Shown here: positions 11,166 to 23,532 of the stretch, in pieces
Layout of the letters: the number at the start of each line of letters is the position of its first letter
Position numbering within the stretch: the stretch's first letter is position 1
DNA from: Aldrovandia affinis
Taxonomy: Eukaryota > Chordata > Actinopteri > Notacanthiformes > Halosauridae
Assembly (NCBI GenBank): GCA_029706075.1
Contig: JAINUG010000005.1
Coordinates: forward strand, 4,081,001 to 4,145,000
DNA: 64,000 nt
Reading direction: 5' to 3'
Notes under the pieces: generated by a model
What the model was told of the DNA's origin: nothing
The model's input: only the letters and a program-made list of their open reading frames with translations
Database searches by the model: none
Position numbers and translations under genes: made by a program

Positions 11166-11941
11166 TGTTTCTTCAAATGTAGTGTTAATGTTATCCCCTG
11201 TATGATGGCCTTTAAATCTCATTCAGGCCAGCAGGACATTGTACAGCCAGCAGTTGTGAATGAAATGGCCAGTAATGCCATTTAAGATTGAATCTAGCAT
11301 GATGATCAAAGATGCACAGTGTCACATACAGTAGGTGTAGTCTTAACTGGTTGAAAAGATAACTCCATATATTACTTTGCATTGTATAGAGACTGTTCAC
11401 ATCATTTTATGGGCTAGAACTTTATAGCTTGGATCCACTGCCTCTATAAGTCATATGGAAGCTAGGAAAGTTAACATGGGTAAGTGGAGTGATGTCTGCA
11501 ACTTGATTTTTGTCATTGTGTATTCCAGAGCACAGACCTTTTAATAAAAAAAGTTTATTTACGTTAAACTTGGTTTGTGCATCTTAGTTTGTACTAAATA
11601 CTTTAGGTCATACCAAAATGTGTAAATTCACTTAATAGATTTGACTCCAGTGTCCTGAAAATAAACTAATGCCATTTATGAAAAGCAATCAAGCTGGTGA
11701 TAAGCAAATAAACTGTGTATTTCTCATAGGCTGCATGGGGCACATCACACATCATCATGGAATGGTGCCACGCCATTTATTGTGAGAATTAGTGTTTTAG
11801 CACATATCAGCAGCTCATTAGTGTTTCATAAATTGCACCCCAAGTTTGTATTTAGTAAATGTATTTTAGGGATTATCTTTGTCAACATGTTTAAAACAGT
11901 TAATTCTAATCTTTCAAATAGTTTGAAAGAATAGCATTCAA
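11166..11941. other. Non-coding stretch, nothing recognised
   Basis: AT-rich sequence without a recognisable frame or repeat, ending at the target duplication of the next SINE. Confidence 0.5.
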
Positions 11942-11955
11942 ATATTCTCTATTGT

Positions 11956-12312
11956 AGGCGGCACGGTGGTGCAGTGGATAGCGCTGTCGCCTCACAGCAA
12001 GAAGGTCTCGGGTTCGAATCCAGGCCGGGGGGCCTTTCTGTGCGGAGTTTGCATGTTCTCCCCGTGTCCGCGTGGGTTTCCTCCGGGTACTCCGGTTTCT
12101 TCCCACAGTCCAAAGACATGCACGTTAGGCTAATTGGAGAGTCTAAATTGCCCGTAGGTATGAGTGTGTGAGTGAATGGTGTGTGTGCCCTGCGATGGAT
12201 TGGCGACCTGTCCAGGGTGTATTCCTGCCTCTCGCCCGGAACGCATGCTGGGATAGGCTCCAGCCCCCGCGACCCTGACCAGGAATAAGCGGCTTAGATA
12301 ATGGATGGATGG
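11956..12312 (+). mobile_element. Complete tRNA-derived SINE with (ATGG)n tail and 14-bp target duplication
   Basis: The head GGCGGCACGGTGGTGCAGTG is followed by a B box GGTTCGAATCC, then the conserved body GTTTGCATGTTCTCCCCGTG, TTTCCTCCGGGTACTCCGG and ATTGGCGACCTGTCCAGGG, ending in ATGGATGGATGG. This resembles the AFC/Mermaid-type SINEs common in fishes. The 14-bp duplication ATATTCTCTATTGT flanks it exactly (11942-11955 and 12313-12326), so both ends of the insertion are preserved. Confidence 0.92.
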
Positions 12313-12326
12313 ATATTCTCTATTGT

Positions 12327-14432
12327 TTTTAAAATATTATTATATATATTAAGTATTTAGAAAAAAGTGGTTACTTTCTCTGATCTGTATTAAACTTATT
12401 TTTTTTTTAAAGTAATTACTTCCTGAGATCTGTATTCAAATAGTTTTAATTATACACAGATGGTATTTGATTGTTTTTAAAATAATAGTTACTTTTCACA
12501 AAGCATATTTGAAAATATATTTATCCCAGGTTTGGTTAGGAGTGCTCGACTATTACACCGGAAACAAATCACCAGCCACCAGCTTGTTCAGCTATCTCTC
12601 GTCAGTCCTCCATTTACAGAAGAGACCCTAGCACTCTTCAAAGCCAGCATAGGTACAGCCACGCCTACCTCTCCATTGCCTCACAAAAGTTAGGTGTTTC
12701 AATGTGTGCCTAACTGAAAAAGTGTGAGGACCTACGCAACTGGTAAATACCTCTTAAAGGCAAATCCGCCTACCCTACCATAACACATAGAGGAATACAC
12801 AGATGGTATTCATGTTTCACCAAATACAAGTTGTAATAGAGTGGGTGCAACACAAAGTACCAGTAATAAAACTTGTGGTTGGGCATGGATAAACCACTGG
12901 CTGATGAGTAGATGGTTTGTTACAAGGCCGCTTTCCTTGCCATGCCATTTTAATAATAGAAATATGTACCTTCATTGAATTGGACCACTTGATGAGATCA
13001 TCCTTGATAGATTTAAAAATGTTTAGACAATGATTGGGGCTGATATAGAGTAGGGAAGGATATCCACTCCTACCACAAGGATATGCAAAGAGAAACTTTT
13101 GAATTGTGCATTGCTGAGTTTAGGGACATGCTAATGTCACTCGGGCTTAGAGTATAAAAAGGGCAGAGAACAGGGTATAAAATCATTATTAACCTTGTTA
13201 TTTTATTGCACCTTGTGAGTATAATCAACAGTTCACATGGCTATGCAAATGAGCACATCTGCTTTGCTGGCTATTTAGCCCTGGTGTATCCATTGCGAAT
13301 AAATGTTTGGTATGATGTGGAATCCCATCTAATGTGTTTACTGTACATCTGAACAGATTGTTCATTCAATTACCAATGCAATTCAAGTTGTGGCATTGGT
13401 AATGGAGTCGATAAGCTTGTTATTTTTGTCTCCTCTAAATCTTAGGCCTGGATTCAATCAGTATTTGTTTAACTTTGACTTTGAATTAAATTCAAGTATT
13501 TTATTCACAGAAATAGAAACACACAAAACTGTTGTGATGAGAACAGTTATTTGAAAGTTATCAATAATAATAAAAATAATAATAATAAAAATAATAATAA
13601 TGGCGATGATGGACAAAAGTCCAGGACAAATGTTGATTGAATCCAGGTCTTCGTGTCCCCACCCGTTTTTTCCAATGGATTCAAACGGTCCTCCATACTG
13701 CTGCCCCTCCTCTCACCCAAGATGGGATTCCCATAAAACTCTACTGCAAAATCTGACAGAGGTACCCATCACTAAAAGTGTTAACCATCTACTGTCATAT
13801 TTTCATTTTCACCAATAGCTGTACTGTATGTAAGGAATTCACAATAAAAAATAATTAATTCCTTTCAACTGCATACAGATTCCCTTGTTGGTACTTAAGA
13901 AACCCATAAAGGTGTCCAAACAGATCCTGGAGCTGTTATGATCCCCCTGCTATCGGGGGTTTTATTCCCCATCTTAAATTGCGAGATGGATGACAGATGT
14001 TGCGATTATGGCACTCATCTCATCTTTCTGGGGCTAATTATATGACACCTGGGCTCTCCTGGGACAGAGCAGACAGATCTGTGTTGACTGATCATTTCAT
14101 AGTCACTCTAAAATGCTCCCAGTTTCCTGCTCTGGTGGCATAATAACCGGATAACAAAAAATATGTAAATAAAGGTGGAAAAAGTCTGATTTCATATGTT
14201 TTAATTTCAGGCTGTAAGGCAGCAGAAGGTGACATTTTGAGATGGGTATAGACTTTAAAGAACCACTGTATTATTATAAGATTTATATATTATTTATTTC
14301 TATCTTGGTACAATATTTTTATATTTTTTATTTATTTTATATGGATAGCTGTTGCTGGTTATTTTGAAAAGTTAATAATGGTAAATGCCTGTTGGTTACT
14401 TTTTACTTTTTAAGTAAAATGTGTGTGTACGC
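12327..14432. other. Non-coding stretch with a short AAT microsatellite
   Basis: Unique-looking AT-rich DNA. The 72-codon frame at 13600-13818 begins in the microsatellite and has no known motif. Nothing else is recognised. Confidence 0.45.
13561..13602. repeat. (AAT)n microsatellite
   Basis: Imperfect run of AAT/AATAA units, about 42 bp. Confidence 0.95.
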
Positions 14433-14565
14433 CAGGGCTGGACTGGCTATGTAGTCTACCGGGCAGAGCAGTTTTGGGCGGTACAACATATTTTATAGCG
14501 GACCGGGTATTGCAATTATTTTTTCTAGCAGTGTCAGGGCCAATTTTTGTCCCAGTCCAGCCCTG
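14433..14565. mobile_element. Short MITE with CAGGGCTGGACTGG ends
   Basis: A 133-bp segment starts CAGGGCTGGACTGG and ends with its exact reverse complement. The CAG start and lack of coding capacity fit a hAT-type MITE. The flanking 8-mers (GTGTACGC, GTGGGCAA) match only partly, so the target duplication is unclear. Confidence 0.75.
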
Positions 14566-17500
14566 GTGGGCAACAACATATTATAGTGTGATTCTCAGTG
14601 TCACAGAAGTAAATTGGGCCACTTGGAGACATGAGGGGACTTTGAGCCATCACATTAGTATCTGAGCATCACAGAATTCAATAGAAGTCATTGGGCCAAT
14701 TTGGCCACCTTGGAAAGGTTTTGGGACACCACTCACTAAAAGCCCTCTAGTTCACAAGTCCTGGGGTGTAAAGTCTAAGTCTAAAGTTTTACACAGACTT
14801 ATTTTACACAAGGCAAACACAATAGGTATATCATGAAATGTGACCCCTTTATTGCTTTTCAAATATGACTTTCTACACAAGAAAACTATAGAATGCCTAT
14901 TTGTTTTATGTTTGTTCTTTGCTACATTAGGCTGTATTGTGTCCAAATGCTATATGACACCCTCATACCCTCATAAACCGCAAAGTGTTTCCTTTAAAAA
15001 AATACCAAACCTAGGTATGTGGCCATCACATTTCTTGAGCTATGAACTGTTATATTTGGATATGTCTAAATAGGAGGGTATTTTAAAATAGGGGGTAACA
15101 GTTAACGGGTTAAATAAAGGCTAAACAAATAAAAGAATAAAAAATGGACAAACCATTATTCATAAACTGATAATCAACTGATAAACTGACTATTTTACAT
15201 GGTTCTTTAATTAGTGTGTCATTGTTAACAATTATTTATGGTTTATCCAATTCTCTGGCCATGCCACTCATATGCAATAAGAAAATACAAGCAGGTTGTA
15301 GGAGTGACTAAAAATGCATCATGCAACTCACAATACATCATGCAGACATCACCGTATCATAATTATTACAAGGATGTGAGCCATACTACCATACATGGGT
15401 AACTAGTTACTATGTTTACAAGGAAAGCCTTTTGAATAACAGTTTTGTTTAATGACAAAGCATTGTTTAGTCAAAACTGCTTGGACCAGAATGAATATTC
15501 CAAGAATTGTTCAAAAGGTATTCATATATCTTTTGGTACACTACACTGAATTGAGTAGCTTTGACTACTGGGAAATGTACAAACACAATTGTTGCAATAT
15601 AATTTGTTTTCATCATTTGACAACTTTGAGAATAGCTGAAAATTAAAACATTTAACTACAATTAATTCACTAGAAGCTGAGAAAAATGAGAACCTGAAAT
15701 TTAACAATATAACATGGATTCCAATTTCAATAATTAAATATGAACAAATTCAAACAAAGTTCGACACAGTTTAAAAAAATTTTTTAAGTGGCGCTTTGTA
15801 ACAAGTTTTAGATGAAGAAAATGGATTTACACAGTGTATTGATGGAAATGTCTATTATTAACATTAATACTCATGCAGGTTTTTATTGAAATCTTTTACA
15901 AACAAACGAAATGCTTGCTTAGCTTAAATCTTTTTGTCTGCTGTTGTGGTGTTGAGTCAATTTAAGCAGGGTTTGTCTCATGTGGTACCTGGGATCACAG
16001 ATCACCAGCCTCTATCCTCTTTCAAATGCTATGTTTAAGCAGGCCACTGTACTCTGGAGATGTAACCCAGCACTGCAAGACCTGAAGCAGACATCACAGA
16101 CATTATGAAAATGCATACACACACACACACACACACACAAAGTAATAACTTAATTATCCAAGCCAAATTCTATCTAGCTGGTGTCTACCCTTCTTGTGGT
16201 CAAGTCAAATAGAGTCAAACAGCTTTACCAAAAAAGAAAAGAAAACACACAGTCAGCAGCCAACACCTGCCCCTTTCCTTTCCACACTCGTCATCCTCAT
16301 ACTGGAGGTGATTAGCTGTGAGGCTTAGAGCACAAATCTTTTCACCGAGCTGCGATGCAATAAGGAAACTATAGCACAACTGCACTCAAACACACAGTAC
16401 CCCTTCCTCACTCATCCTTAGTCTCAAGACAAGCTTGGCTAATCTCACTTGCATGTACGACCCATGTACGTCAAGCATTGTCTCAGTATTTCCCAGTACT
16501 GAAATAAAGCATTAGTTACATTTAAAACATACTTTCTTTGATGTTTTTAGGTCATTCTGGTAGTCAGTGAATTTGTGGTGGCACTTACAACCAACCTAAT
16601 CCTCTGCTTAGAGAGAGATATAATATATAGTGTAAATGCCATTTTGTTGGACCTTTAGCCTAATTTAAGGCCAGAGCACAATGTAGTTAGAAGGAACTGG
16701 GCCCTGGTGTGGCACAGCGATCCTACTTTTCATAACCACTAAAGCAGTTCCTTCTAAACTTTAAACCAGGGAATTTACTCTGGATGATTTGTGACCAGCC
16801 TATATCTAATTAGGCATGAGTGGATGACTTAACACTGATCAAGGTTCGGTTCAATGTCTTTTGAGGAGTGTGTGTGCAGTGAGTAGAAGATGGAAAGAAT
16901 GTGTCGTTAGAGCTGTGCTTGTTCAAATAAAATATATAAACTTAAACACAATTCTTCAGACTGACTTTCATTCATTGCCACTGCTTAAACAAATTGACAA
17001 AACTAATTAACATTCAGATTAATTCACAGAGAGATTAGGTGGTACGAAAGCTGCCATTCAGAATGGGTCCACAGGACCTACAGCTCCAAACTTGCAAAGC
17101 ACTTTCTTTTGTTTAATCATTACACGAGAGCTGAATTTTCCAATAGCATAAAATATTGCCTTCCTTAATCTCTTATAGCATTCAATGTTGTAACAAAATA
17201 ATCATCTTAATCCCAGGACGTGACATGGCACAACGCCGACCTCATTTCATATGGAGGGACTGAAGCAATCATTTTCTCCCTGCATGACAGTGTATACACT
17301 GTTTGGAAAGAAGGCCTTGTAAACACGTTTTATCTCTCTAAATGGGTTCTCTCTTCCCTGACCTTTGCAATGTAAATTAGGAAGAGGACTTCACTTCTAA
17401 CTGAATCCCTGATGAGAAGCTGAATATGAATCTGGCCATAAATTATTATTATTATGATTAATAATAATAATAATTATTATTATTATACAATTTGTAAAAT

Positions 17501-17633
17501 GTTTTTTTTTACTAAATAAATAAAGCATAAAAAAAAGTGACTGAATTTGAAACAAGTCTACTTTGTTCAGCAAAATTAATATCACCAAATCTTACTACAT
17601 TATTCTGTCTCCAAAAACATGTTATGTTAATAT
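14566..17633. other. Non-coding stretch with a short CA repeat
   Basis: About 3 kb without a recognisable gene. It contains (AC)n at 16113-16139 and an ATT/AAT microsatellite at about 17443-17487. The part at 16940-17350 has TTAATCAT and TAATTAACATTC-like motifs and reads like ordinary regulatory or intergenic vertebrate DNA. Short frames here have no known motifs. Confidence 0.45.
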
Positions 17634-17635
17634 AC

Positions 17636-17740
17636 AGTACCCTCCAAAATTATTCACACCCTTTATAAGCAAAATAAGCAAAGAAGGCTGTATACAATAA
17701 ACAATACTGGCATTGAACAATTAGTATAAGAATAGAAAAC
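17636..17740. mobile_element. Single end of a Tc1-like element
   Basis: The stretch TCCAAAATTATTCACACCCT followed by GCTGTATA-CAATAAACAATAC closely matches the left end of the element at 29582-30409. No matching right end or transposase is nearby, so this is a solo terminal fragment. Confidence 0.65.
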
Positions 17741-18925
17741 AGGGGTATGTCATGAACATTTTATTGAGCTCGACTGTTAGTGCGCTAGCTAGATAGCTAG
17801 CTACCATTAGCTACTGTTCTCTAACGCAAGATAGCACCGCCTCTTCCTATAGCTAGCTAAGCTACTGGCTAGCTAGTTAGCTCCATGAATATTAATAGTA
17901 AATCTCTTGGATTCATACCATGATTGGGTGAATTCTCCTTGCTAACTAGCTAGGTACCTACCTGATCTGTTTTTTATATAACTGTAGCTAGAATATATAT
18001 AAAATATATACATAATATATATAAAAATTCAATGTAATATAATATAAATCTAAAAATAAAAGTAATATAATAAAATAAACAAATATAACAAAAATAACAA
18101 AAATAAATAATTACAAATAAATGAATATCTATCTAAAAATAATATAAAATATATACATAATATAAAATAATATATATAAAGACAAAAGAGATTTTTGAAC
18201 CACTAAAGTGAATCTAGGAACAAGATCATTATAAAGTGTTGTTAGATTTTGGTATTTTCCTTAAGCAATATGTTATTTACAGTCTTGAATAAAATCTGTA
18301 TGTCCCCACTACTCATCCTGTTTCCACCTGGGTGTTAAGTACCCTTTTCCAAATGCAAGATCTCCCTCGAGACTCAGGTGCGGAAAGCAACCCTGGGTGA
18401 ATAGAAATGATAATGTCTGAAGAGTCATTGATCTAGCCAGGAGGAACAGGAACCAGGGGAAGGAGGGAATTAACATTTACATGCATGAAGCCTTTCCTCC
18501 TGGCCAGACACCCAACAGAAGCCAATTTGCCAACATCCAGAGTGTTTGGCAGACACAGGCACATTTGTTTAAGACTGTATTTAACCTGTGACATTTTTAC
18601 ATGATGGGGTGTTAGACTTGAGATCTTGATACCACCAGAAGCTACACTGCACGAATAAAGAAACTCTTGTCTTTCACCAACGGAACTGTTTTAAGACTCT
18701 TCTATTGCCTGAATGAAATTGCAAGTACCAGCAACGAACAGAGTTTTAATTGAGGAGAGAAACGAAGCAATTCTTCAATGTATTATAAAAGGTGAAGTCA
18801 AAATGCAGTATAATAGAAATATAAATATAATCAAAAATACTAAAGTGAATCTCGTAACATCTGTATAAAATGTATTGTAAACGTTTTCCGCTGCTTTTAT
18901 CAGCCCTAGTGGAAACTTAACGCAT
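17741..18925. other. Non-coding stretch, AT-rich in the middle
   Basis: Contains CTAGCTAG-rich sequence at 17770-17890 and an AT-only low-complexity run at about 17985-18180. A block near 18511-18566 (CCAACAGAAGCCAATTTGCC) resembles 38775-38828. No gene is recognised. Confidence 0.5.
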
Positions 18926-19296
18926 TTGTTTTCTACAGTTGAGCTTTTCAATAAATTCAATAATGTTTATATGACTACTCTAGATGCAATCGCTCCTTAT
19001 AAAACTAGGCTAAAACCTGTTGTAAAAATGTCCACTTGGATAAATGGTCATATCCGCAGCTTAAAAAGAGACTGTAGGATGATTGAACGGAAATTTAAGA
19101 ATAAAAATGTACAAGTACACTACCTGCTAATGAAGGGTTCTTTAACCTCCTATAATCAAGCGATTAAAGATGGGAGAGCTAAGTACTTCTCTGATGTGAT
19201 CGCTGCCCATAAACATAATTCTAGGTTAATTTTTAACACAATTGATCATCTTGTGAATCCTGTACTTGTCGCCAGTGGCAATTTTACCCCGGGTGC
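18926..19296 (+). pseudogene. L2-type LINE fragment: linker between endonuclease and RT
   Basis: The frame reads KTRLKPVVKMSTWINGHIRS, then LKRDCRMIERKFKNKN and HYLLMKGSLTSYNQAIKDGR, followed by FNTIDHLVNP. This is the basic linker that precedes reverse transcriptase in L2-type LINEs. It stops where the hAT fragment begins, and the matching RT part resumes at 20327 in the same orientation, so both pieces were once one LINE. About 80 codons between them are missing. Confidence 0.75.
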
Positions 19297-20326
19297 AGGG
19301 GGTGCATTTACACCCCCTACTGTTGGGATGAAAATATAACAATTTTCAAATCAATGTCAAAAAACATTTAAAAGAAAATGGTTTTTGAACATTTTGAAGT
19401 GATGTCAGATTTGTATATTCTATCATGTTTTGTTGTACTCTAATTATTCATTTAAAAATTATTCAATAACCATGTAATGACCTCTAAACTCACACACGCA
19501 TCCAACATCCGGTTGTTCAGGCATTGTTGTTAATGTTAGCAGTGCGAGCAAGTCATGGCAAAATTACCTAACAAAACGATTGATGCATTCTTCAGCAAGA
19601 AGAATAAAAGTTCCTCAACTGACAGTCCTCCTATCAACACCCAAAGCCAAGGTGAAGGAGCTGCATCAGCTTGCAGTAATGAAGCAAATACTGCTGTTGC
19701 CAATGAAGCTAGCACCTGTGGTGGGATTAGCGGTGGCCAGGCAGAGCTGCAAACTAACAACGTGCCGGCGCCGGCACCTGCACCTGCAGAGCCTAATGAA
19801 AGGGATCGCTGCCTTGGTCCAGAGAACGCCGTTCAGAATAGAATATATCAGCCCATTATTGATTTCCCAGCAAAGTCCACACAAATGATAAGATGCCAGT
19901 GTGTAAGTTTCGAAAGGAGTGGTATAGCGAATTTACTTTCTTAGAATATAGTGTTCGTGATGACTGAGCATTCTGTTTTCCTTGCCGAGCATTTGGTCAT
20001 GATCGCATGGAGCCAGCATTTCGAAGAAAAGGTTTTCAAGCATGGCATAAAGCAACTTCAACATTCCGTGATCACAGTAACATGCAACTGCTAAGTGGCA
20101 AGGATATGTGCAGTCACTTCAGAAGGGCAGCGTAGCGGCACAGCTGAACAGCCAAAGGCACGAAGCAGCAGTGAAAGAGTCAAGAATACGTCACAACTGT
20201 AATTGAGAGTATTTTGTTCTGTGCTCGTCAAGGCATCCTGCTGTGTGGACATGATGAAGACGAGGGCTCTAACAACCAGGGACATTTTAGAGAACTTATG
20301 AAACTTCGTTCTAAAGATAACAAGCA
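19297..20326 (+). pseudogene. hAT transposase fragment (ZMYM1-like N-terminal part)
   Basis: The 5' end is CAGGGGGTGCATTTACACCC, compatible with a hAT terminus. The first frame (19555-19944) starts MAKLPNKTIDAFFSKKNKSS, a typical N-terminus of hAT proteins related to zinc-finger MYM-type 1. After a frame change come FRKEWYSEFTFLEYSVRDD, a stop, then AFCFPCRAFG and GFQAWHKATSTFRDHS: the TTF-type zinc-finger region. Later the segment YVTTVIESILFCARQGILLC with GSNNQGHFRELMKLRS matches the start of the catalytic part. The RNase H-like core and C-terminal dimerisation region are absent. It lies inside an L2 LINE, so it inserted after that LINE did. Non-functional. Confidence 0.75.
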
Positions 20327-20860
20327 AACCAGACGTTTCTTAACGTTAGCGAAACCCTCTTCTAGTCCCTTAGACATTATTACACTTAATCTTTTTAAAG
20401 AGGTTATTGTGACTATTGGCCCCAGCCTACTCTCCATTTTGAATAGCTCTCACTTGTCTGGCTGTGGTCCGGATAGCTTTAAGACTGCGAGTGTCCAGCT
20501 TATTCTTAAAAAACCTAACCTCGATGTTTTGGTAATGAATAATTATAGATAAAAACTACCGTTTATCTTCAAAATCCTGGAGAAAATGGTATCTAAACAA
20601 CTCCTTGAGGTAGCAAAAAAATAACAATATATTTGAAACATTTCAGTCTGGTTTTAGACGCCATCACAGTACAGAAACTGACCTTAAATGACCTTTTGAT
20701 GAATGCTGACTCTGGTGACTGTACTGTGCTGGTGTTGCTGGATCTGACCACAGCATTTGATACTATTGATCATTCAATTTTGATTGATAGACTGTTGGTA
20801 TCTCGGGGACTGCAACAGGGAGGGATTCGTTTGTCCTCTCGGTGAGTCATTCCTGTAGCT
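20327..20860 (+). pseudogene. L2-type LINE reverse transcriptase fragment
   Basis: The frame from 20344 reads KPSSSPLDIITLNLFKE, then LILKKPNLDVLVMNNYR. After stops and frame changes come FQSGFRRHHSTET and VLVLLDLTTAFDTIDHS, with the two acidic residues of RT motif A visible. It breaks off after the LIDRL segment, before the YADD motif. Together with 18926-19296 it forms one LINE interrupted by the hAT fragment. Non-functional. Confidence 0.85.
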
Positions 20861-21200
20861 TGTTGGTGGATTTGGACTGGTGGTAGCTTACATGCATGTT
20901 GAAGTTCACTTGAAATGCATGTTGAAGTGTTTTGAAATTGCTGCTTAGCGCCGCGTGCAAGTGACATCTGTCCGTCCCTGTTGATCTGTCATCATGGAAC
21001 CTACACAGCTGTACCCCCCAGTTCAGGTGTAGCCCGTCCCGCATGTACAGGTCACCCCTGTTCCAGAAGGAGTCCCAGTGCCCCATAAACTTGTACCCCT
21101 CTTTCCTACACCAGGTTTGTTGCCTTGTGTTAAATCTCCATATCAAATTCTGGTTCCCTTTACTAGCACGTGGTACTGGCAGAATTCCTGAGGAGACCAC
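20847..21200 (-). pseudogene. Esterase-like (SGNH) domain fragment, antisense
   Basis: An open minus-strand frame of 117 codons contains SGILPVPRASKG near its start, WCRKEGYKFMGHWDSFWNRG in the middle and RDGLHLNWGV. The D-x-x-H in DGLHL fits the last catalytic block of SGNH/GDSL esterases, and the combined pattern resembles the esterase domain found in ORF1 of CR1-type LINEs and in related fish mobile-element proteins. The nucleophile serine block and the rest of the domain are missing. It directly abuts the plus-strand L2 fragment, so two elements are joined here in opposite orientation. Confidence 0.5.
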
Positions 21201-21323
21201 CTTTTATAAATGTCTGTTATTCAGCACAGCCTTAATCAAGATGGTATGTTATTCCTGGCAATAAGCGTGGTAACCTTGTTTTATTCATTAAAGAAAATAT
21301 AGCGTTAAGCTTATTCTCCAATT

Positions 21324-21518
21324 GGGCCTCCCGGGTGGTCTAGCAGTTACAACGTTCGATGCTGGCCACTGTGACCGGGGTTCGATTCCACCGGCCATGC
21401 CAGAGTTGGCTCTGGCCGGGAGTGCCATTAGGGGGCAGCAATTGGCTGTCTGCCCCAGGGAGGGGGGAGGGAAGCCGAGGGTGTAATTGCTACTAAATTG
21501 GGAGAAAATGGGAGAAAT
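21324..21518 (+). mobile_element. tRNA-derived SINE (family B)
   Basis: The head GGCCTCCCGGGTGGTCTAGC has a weak A box; the B box GGGTTCGATTCC-type is present near 21378. The body GGCTCTGGCCGGGAGTGCCA is followed by GCTGTCTGCCCCAGGGAGG and an AAATTGGGAGAAAATGGGAG tail. A more diverged piece of the same family lies at 29819-30100. No clear target duplication is seen. Confidence 0.7.
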
Positions 21519-22243
21519 CAGAAACTGGTACTACACAGCTTTAAAGTTTACAAACCATATAATCACTTGCGGTGTCAAGGGACATGCATATTAATGGCAT
21601 ATCATTGATCCATGGATCACTGAAGTCAAATAACTACATAGTTTTGTAATGCCCTCAAAGGTGTCATGAAGCATAATGATCAAAATCAGGAAGCCCTACA
21701 AATAGATTGTGCCTACAGCACATTTATGAAGTAATGGTACATAAATGTAATGATCTTGTAATGATGGTCTTAATGAACTAAAATTAGGACCATCCTTTCC
21801 AGATTAATTAGAAATACATATACATATACAGTACATACCTTAAAAAGGTATATGAGTCATACATTTCTAATGTTGTGTTTGGCATGTAATGTTGTGTAAC
21901 TATATAATCTTGCTTCAAGAAAAACAAACTTCATTCATGCCTGACTGGGAAAGACATTAGACAGACCTGGGTTTGGGGAAAAACCCAAGTGTGGCATTGT
22001 ATTATGTACTGCATGTAAGAAATGCATTCACAGGCCTTGGGCCTGGCCTGTCTTGTCTCCTCCCCTTGCAGTTCCTGTCACATCCTTCAGTGAACTGGAG
22101 CCATTTTCTTGCTCTGCTGAGGGAGGGCTAAAAATTCCAAGAAGCCAATTACATTTCCAATAAAATATATCTGTCCCCAATCACTCTCAGCAAATTTATT
22201 TTCTGTCACCACTCAAACAAAAAGTATATGTGGTGTCATCAAA
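21519..22243. other. Non-coding stretch, nothing recognised
   Basis: AT-rich sequence between a SINE and a Tc1 element; no frame or repeat recognised. Confidence 0.5.
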
Positions 22244-22245
22244 TA

Positions 22246-23530
22246 GAGTAGGCTCCGTTTATATTCATACCCTTGATTAAGATGAACAAAAGAGATCATA
22301 TAAAATAAACTATATAAGTAATGAGGTATATTTAATGCTCAAAGAATTCAGGAAATTATTATTATATCACTAATACACTTGTTCAGAAAAACATACCTTG
22401 TTTTATTAATTTGTTCCCAAAAAACATCTGGATCACAATTATTCATACCCCTAACTATTCTTTTAAAAATAATCCAACAAAAACAAATCTTCATAAATAT
22501 ACAACTTATTTGAAGTTCATTGGAAGGTTATGGAACTATACAGTGGCCTACAATGGTATCCTGTTTCCCTTGGGTATAAAAAGGAGGGAACACATGTTTG
22601 AAATACTGTGGTCAGCCATCATCATGATGAAAAGCAAAGAACTCCCTGAAACCATCATCAAAAGGGTATTGACCTCTACAGATCAGGAGATGGCTACCCA
22701 AAACTAAAAAGATAAAGATACTGATTTCCACTGTTGTGTCAATTATTAGGAAGTTCAAGGCCACTGGAACAGTGGCTAACCTGTCAGGTAGAGGATGCCA
22801 TTCTATCTTGCCCCCATGTGTAGTGAAACGGATGGTTCGAGAGGCGAAAATAAGTCCAAGGGGCACAGTTCAAGGTCTCCAAAACAACCTGGTATCTTGT
22901 GGTTACAAGGTGTCTAAAGCTACCAATCGACGACACTTACATGACAATAGCCTTATGGCAGAGTTGCAAGAATGAAGTCTCTTTTGAAGACAATTCACCG
23001 AAAAAGGCGATTTGAATTTGTAAAACTACATCTGAACTACAATTGAAACCGTGTCTTGTGGCGGAATCGAGCTTTATGGACGTTCACATCAGCATTATGT
23101 TTGGCGTCCTATGGTGAAACATGGTGGTGGATCCTGAATGATTTGGGATTGTTTTGCATCCACAGGCCCAGCCTGGTGCCCTTATTAAAATAGATGGAAC
23201 CATGAACTCCAGAATGTACCAAGACATTTTGAACTAGAACAATTCTGCATGGAGGAACGGTTGAGGATTCCCCCCAAGAAATTCCATAACCTCGTATGAC
23301 ACAGAAGGTGACTACTTGCTGTTATAATGGCCAAGGGAGGAACCACAAAGTATTGATAACAGGGGTGTGAATATTTGTGTGAATATACCGTCCATTCTTA
23401 TTAAAGAATATCATTTTAGGAATTTTGAATTTTTTGAGCATAAAATATACCTCATTACTTATATAGTTTATTTGATAAGATCTCTTTTGTTCATCTTTAT
23501 CAAGGGTATGAATAAAAACGGAGCCTACTG
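22246..23530 (+). mobile_element. Tc1-like transposon, long TIRs, decayed transposase
   Basis: A 1285-bp element between TA dinucleotides. Inverted repeats of roughly 110 bp start AGTAGGCTCCGTTTATATTC on the left and are matched at 23420-23530. The transposase reads plus-strand: ELPETIIKRVLTS, then IIRKFKATGTVANLSGRGCH, RMVREAKISPRGTVQGLQNN and SKATNRRHLHDNS (paired-like DNA-binding domain). Catalytic-domain pieces follow in broken frames, such as YVWRPMVKHGGGS. The region holding the second Asp and the Glu is mostly deleted, and reading ends at a remnant of the usual AKGGTTKY terminus near 23350. Inactive. Confidence 0.9.
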
Positions 23531-23532
23531 TA

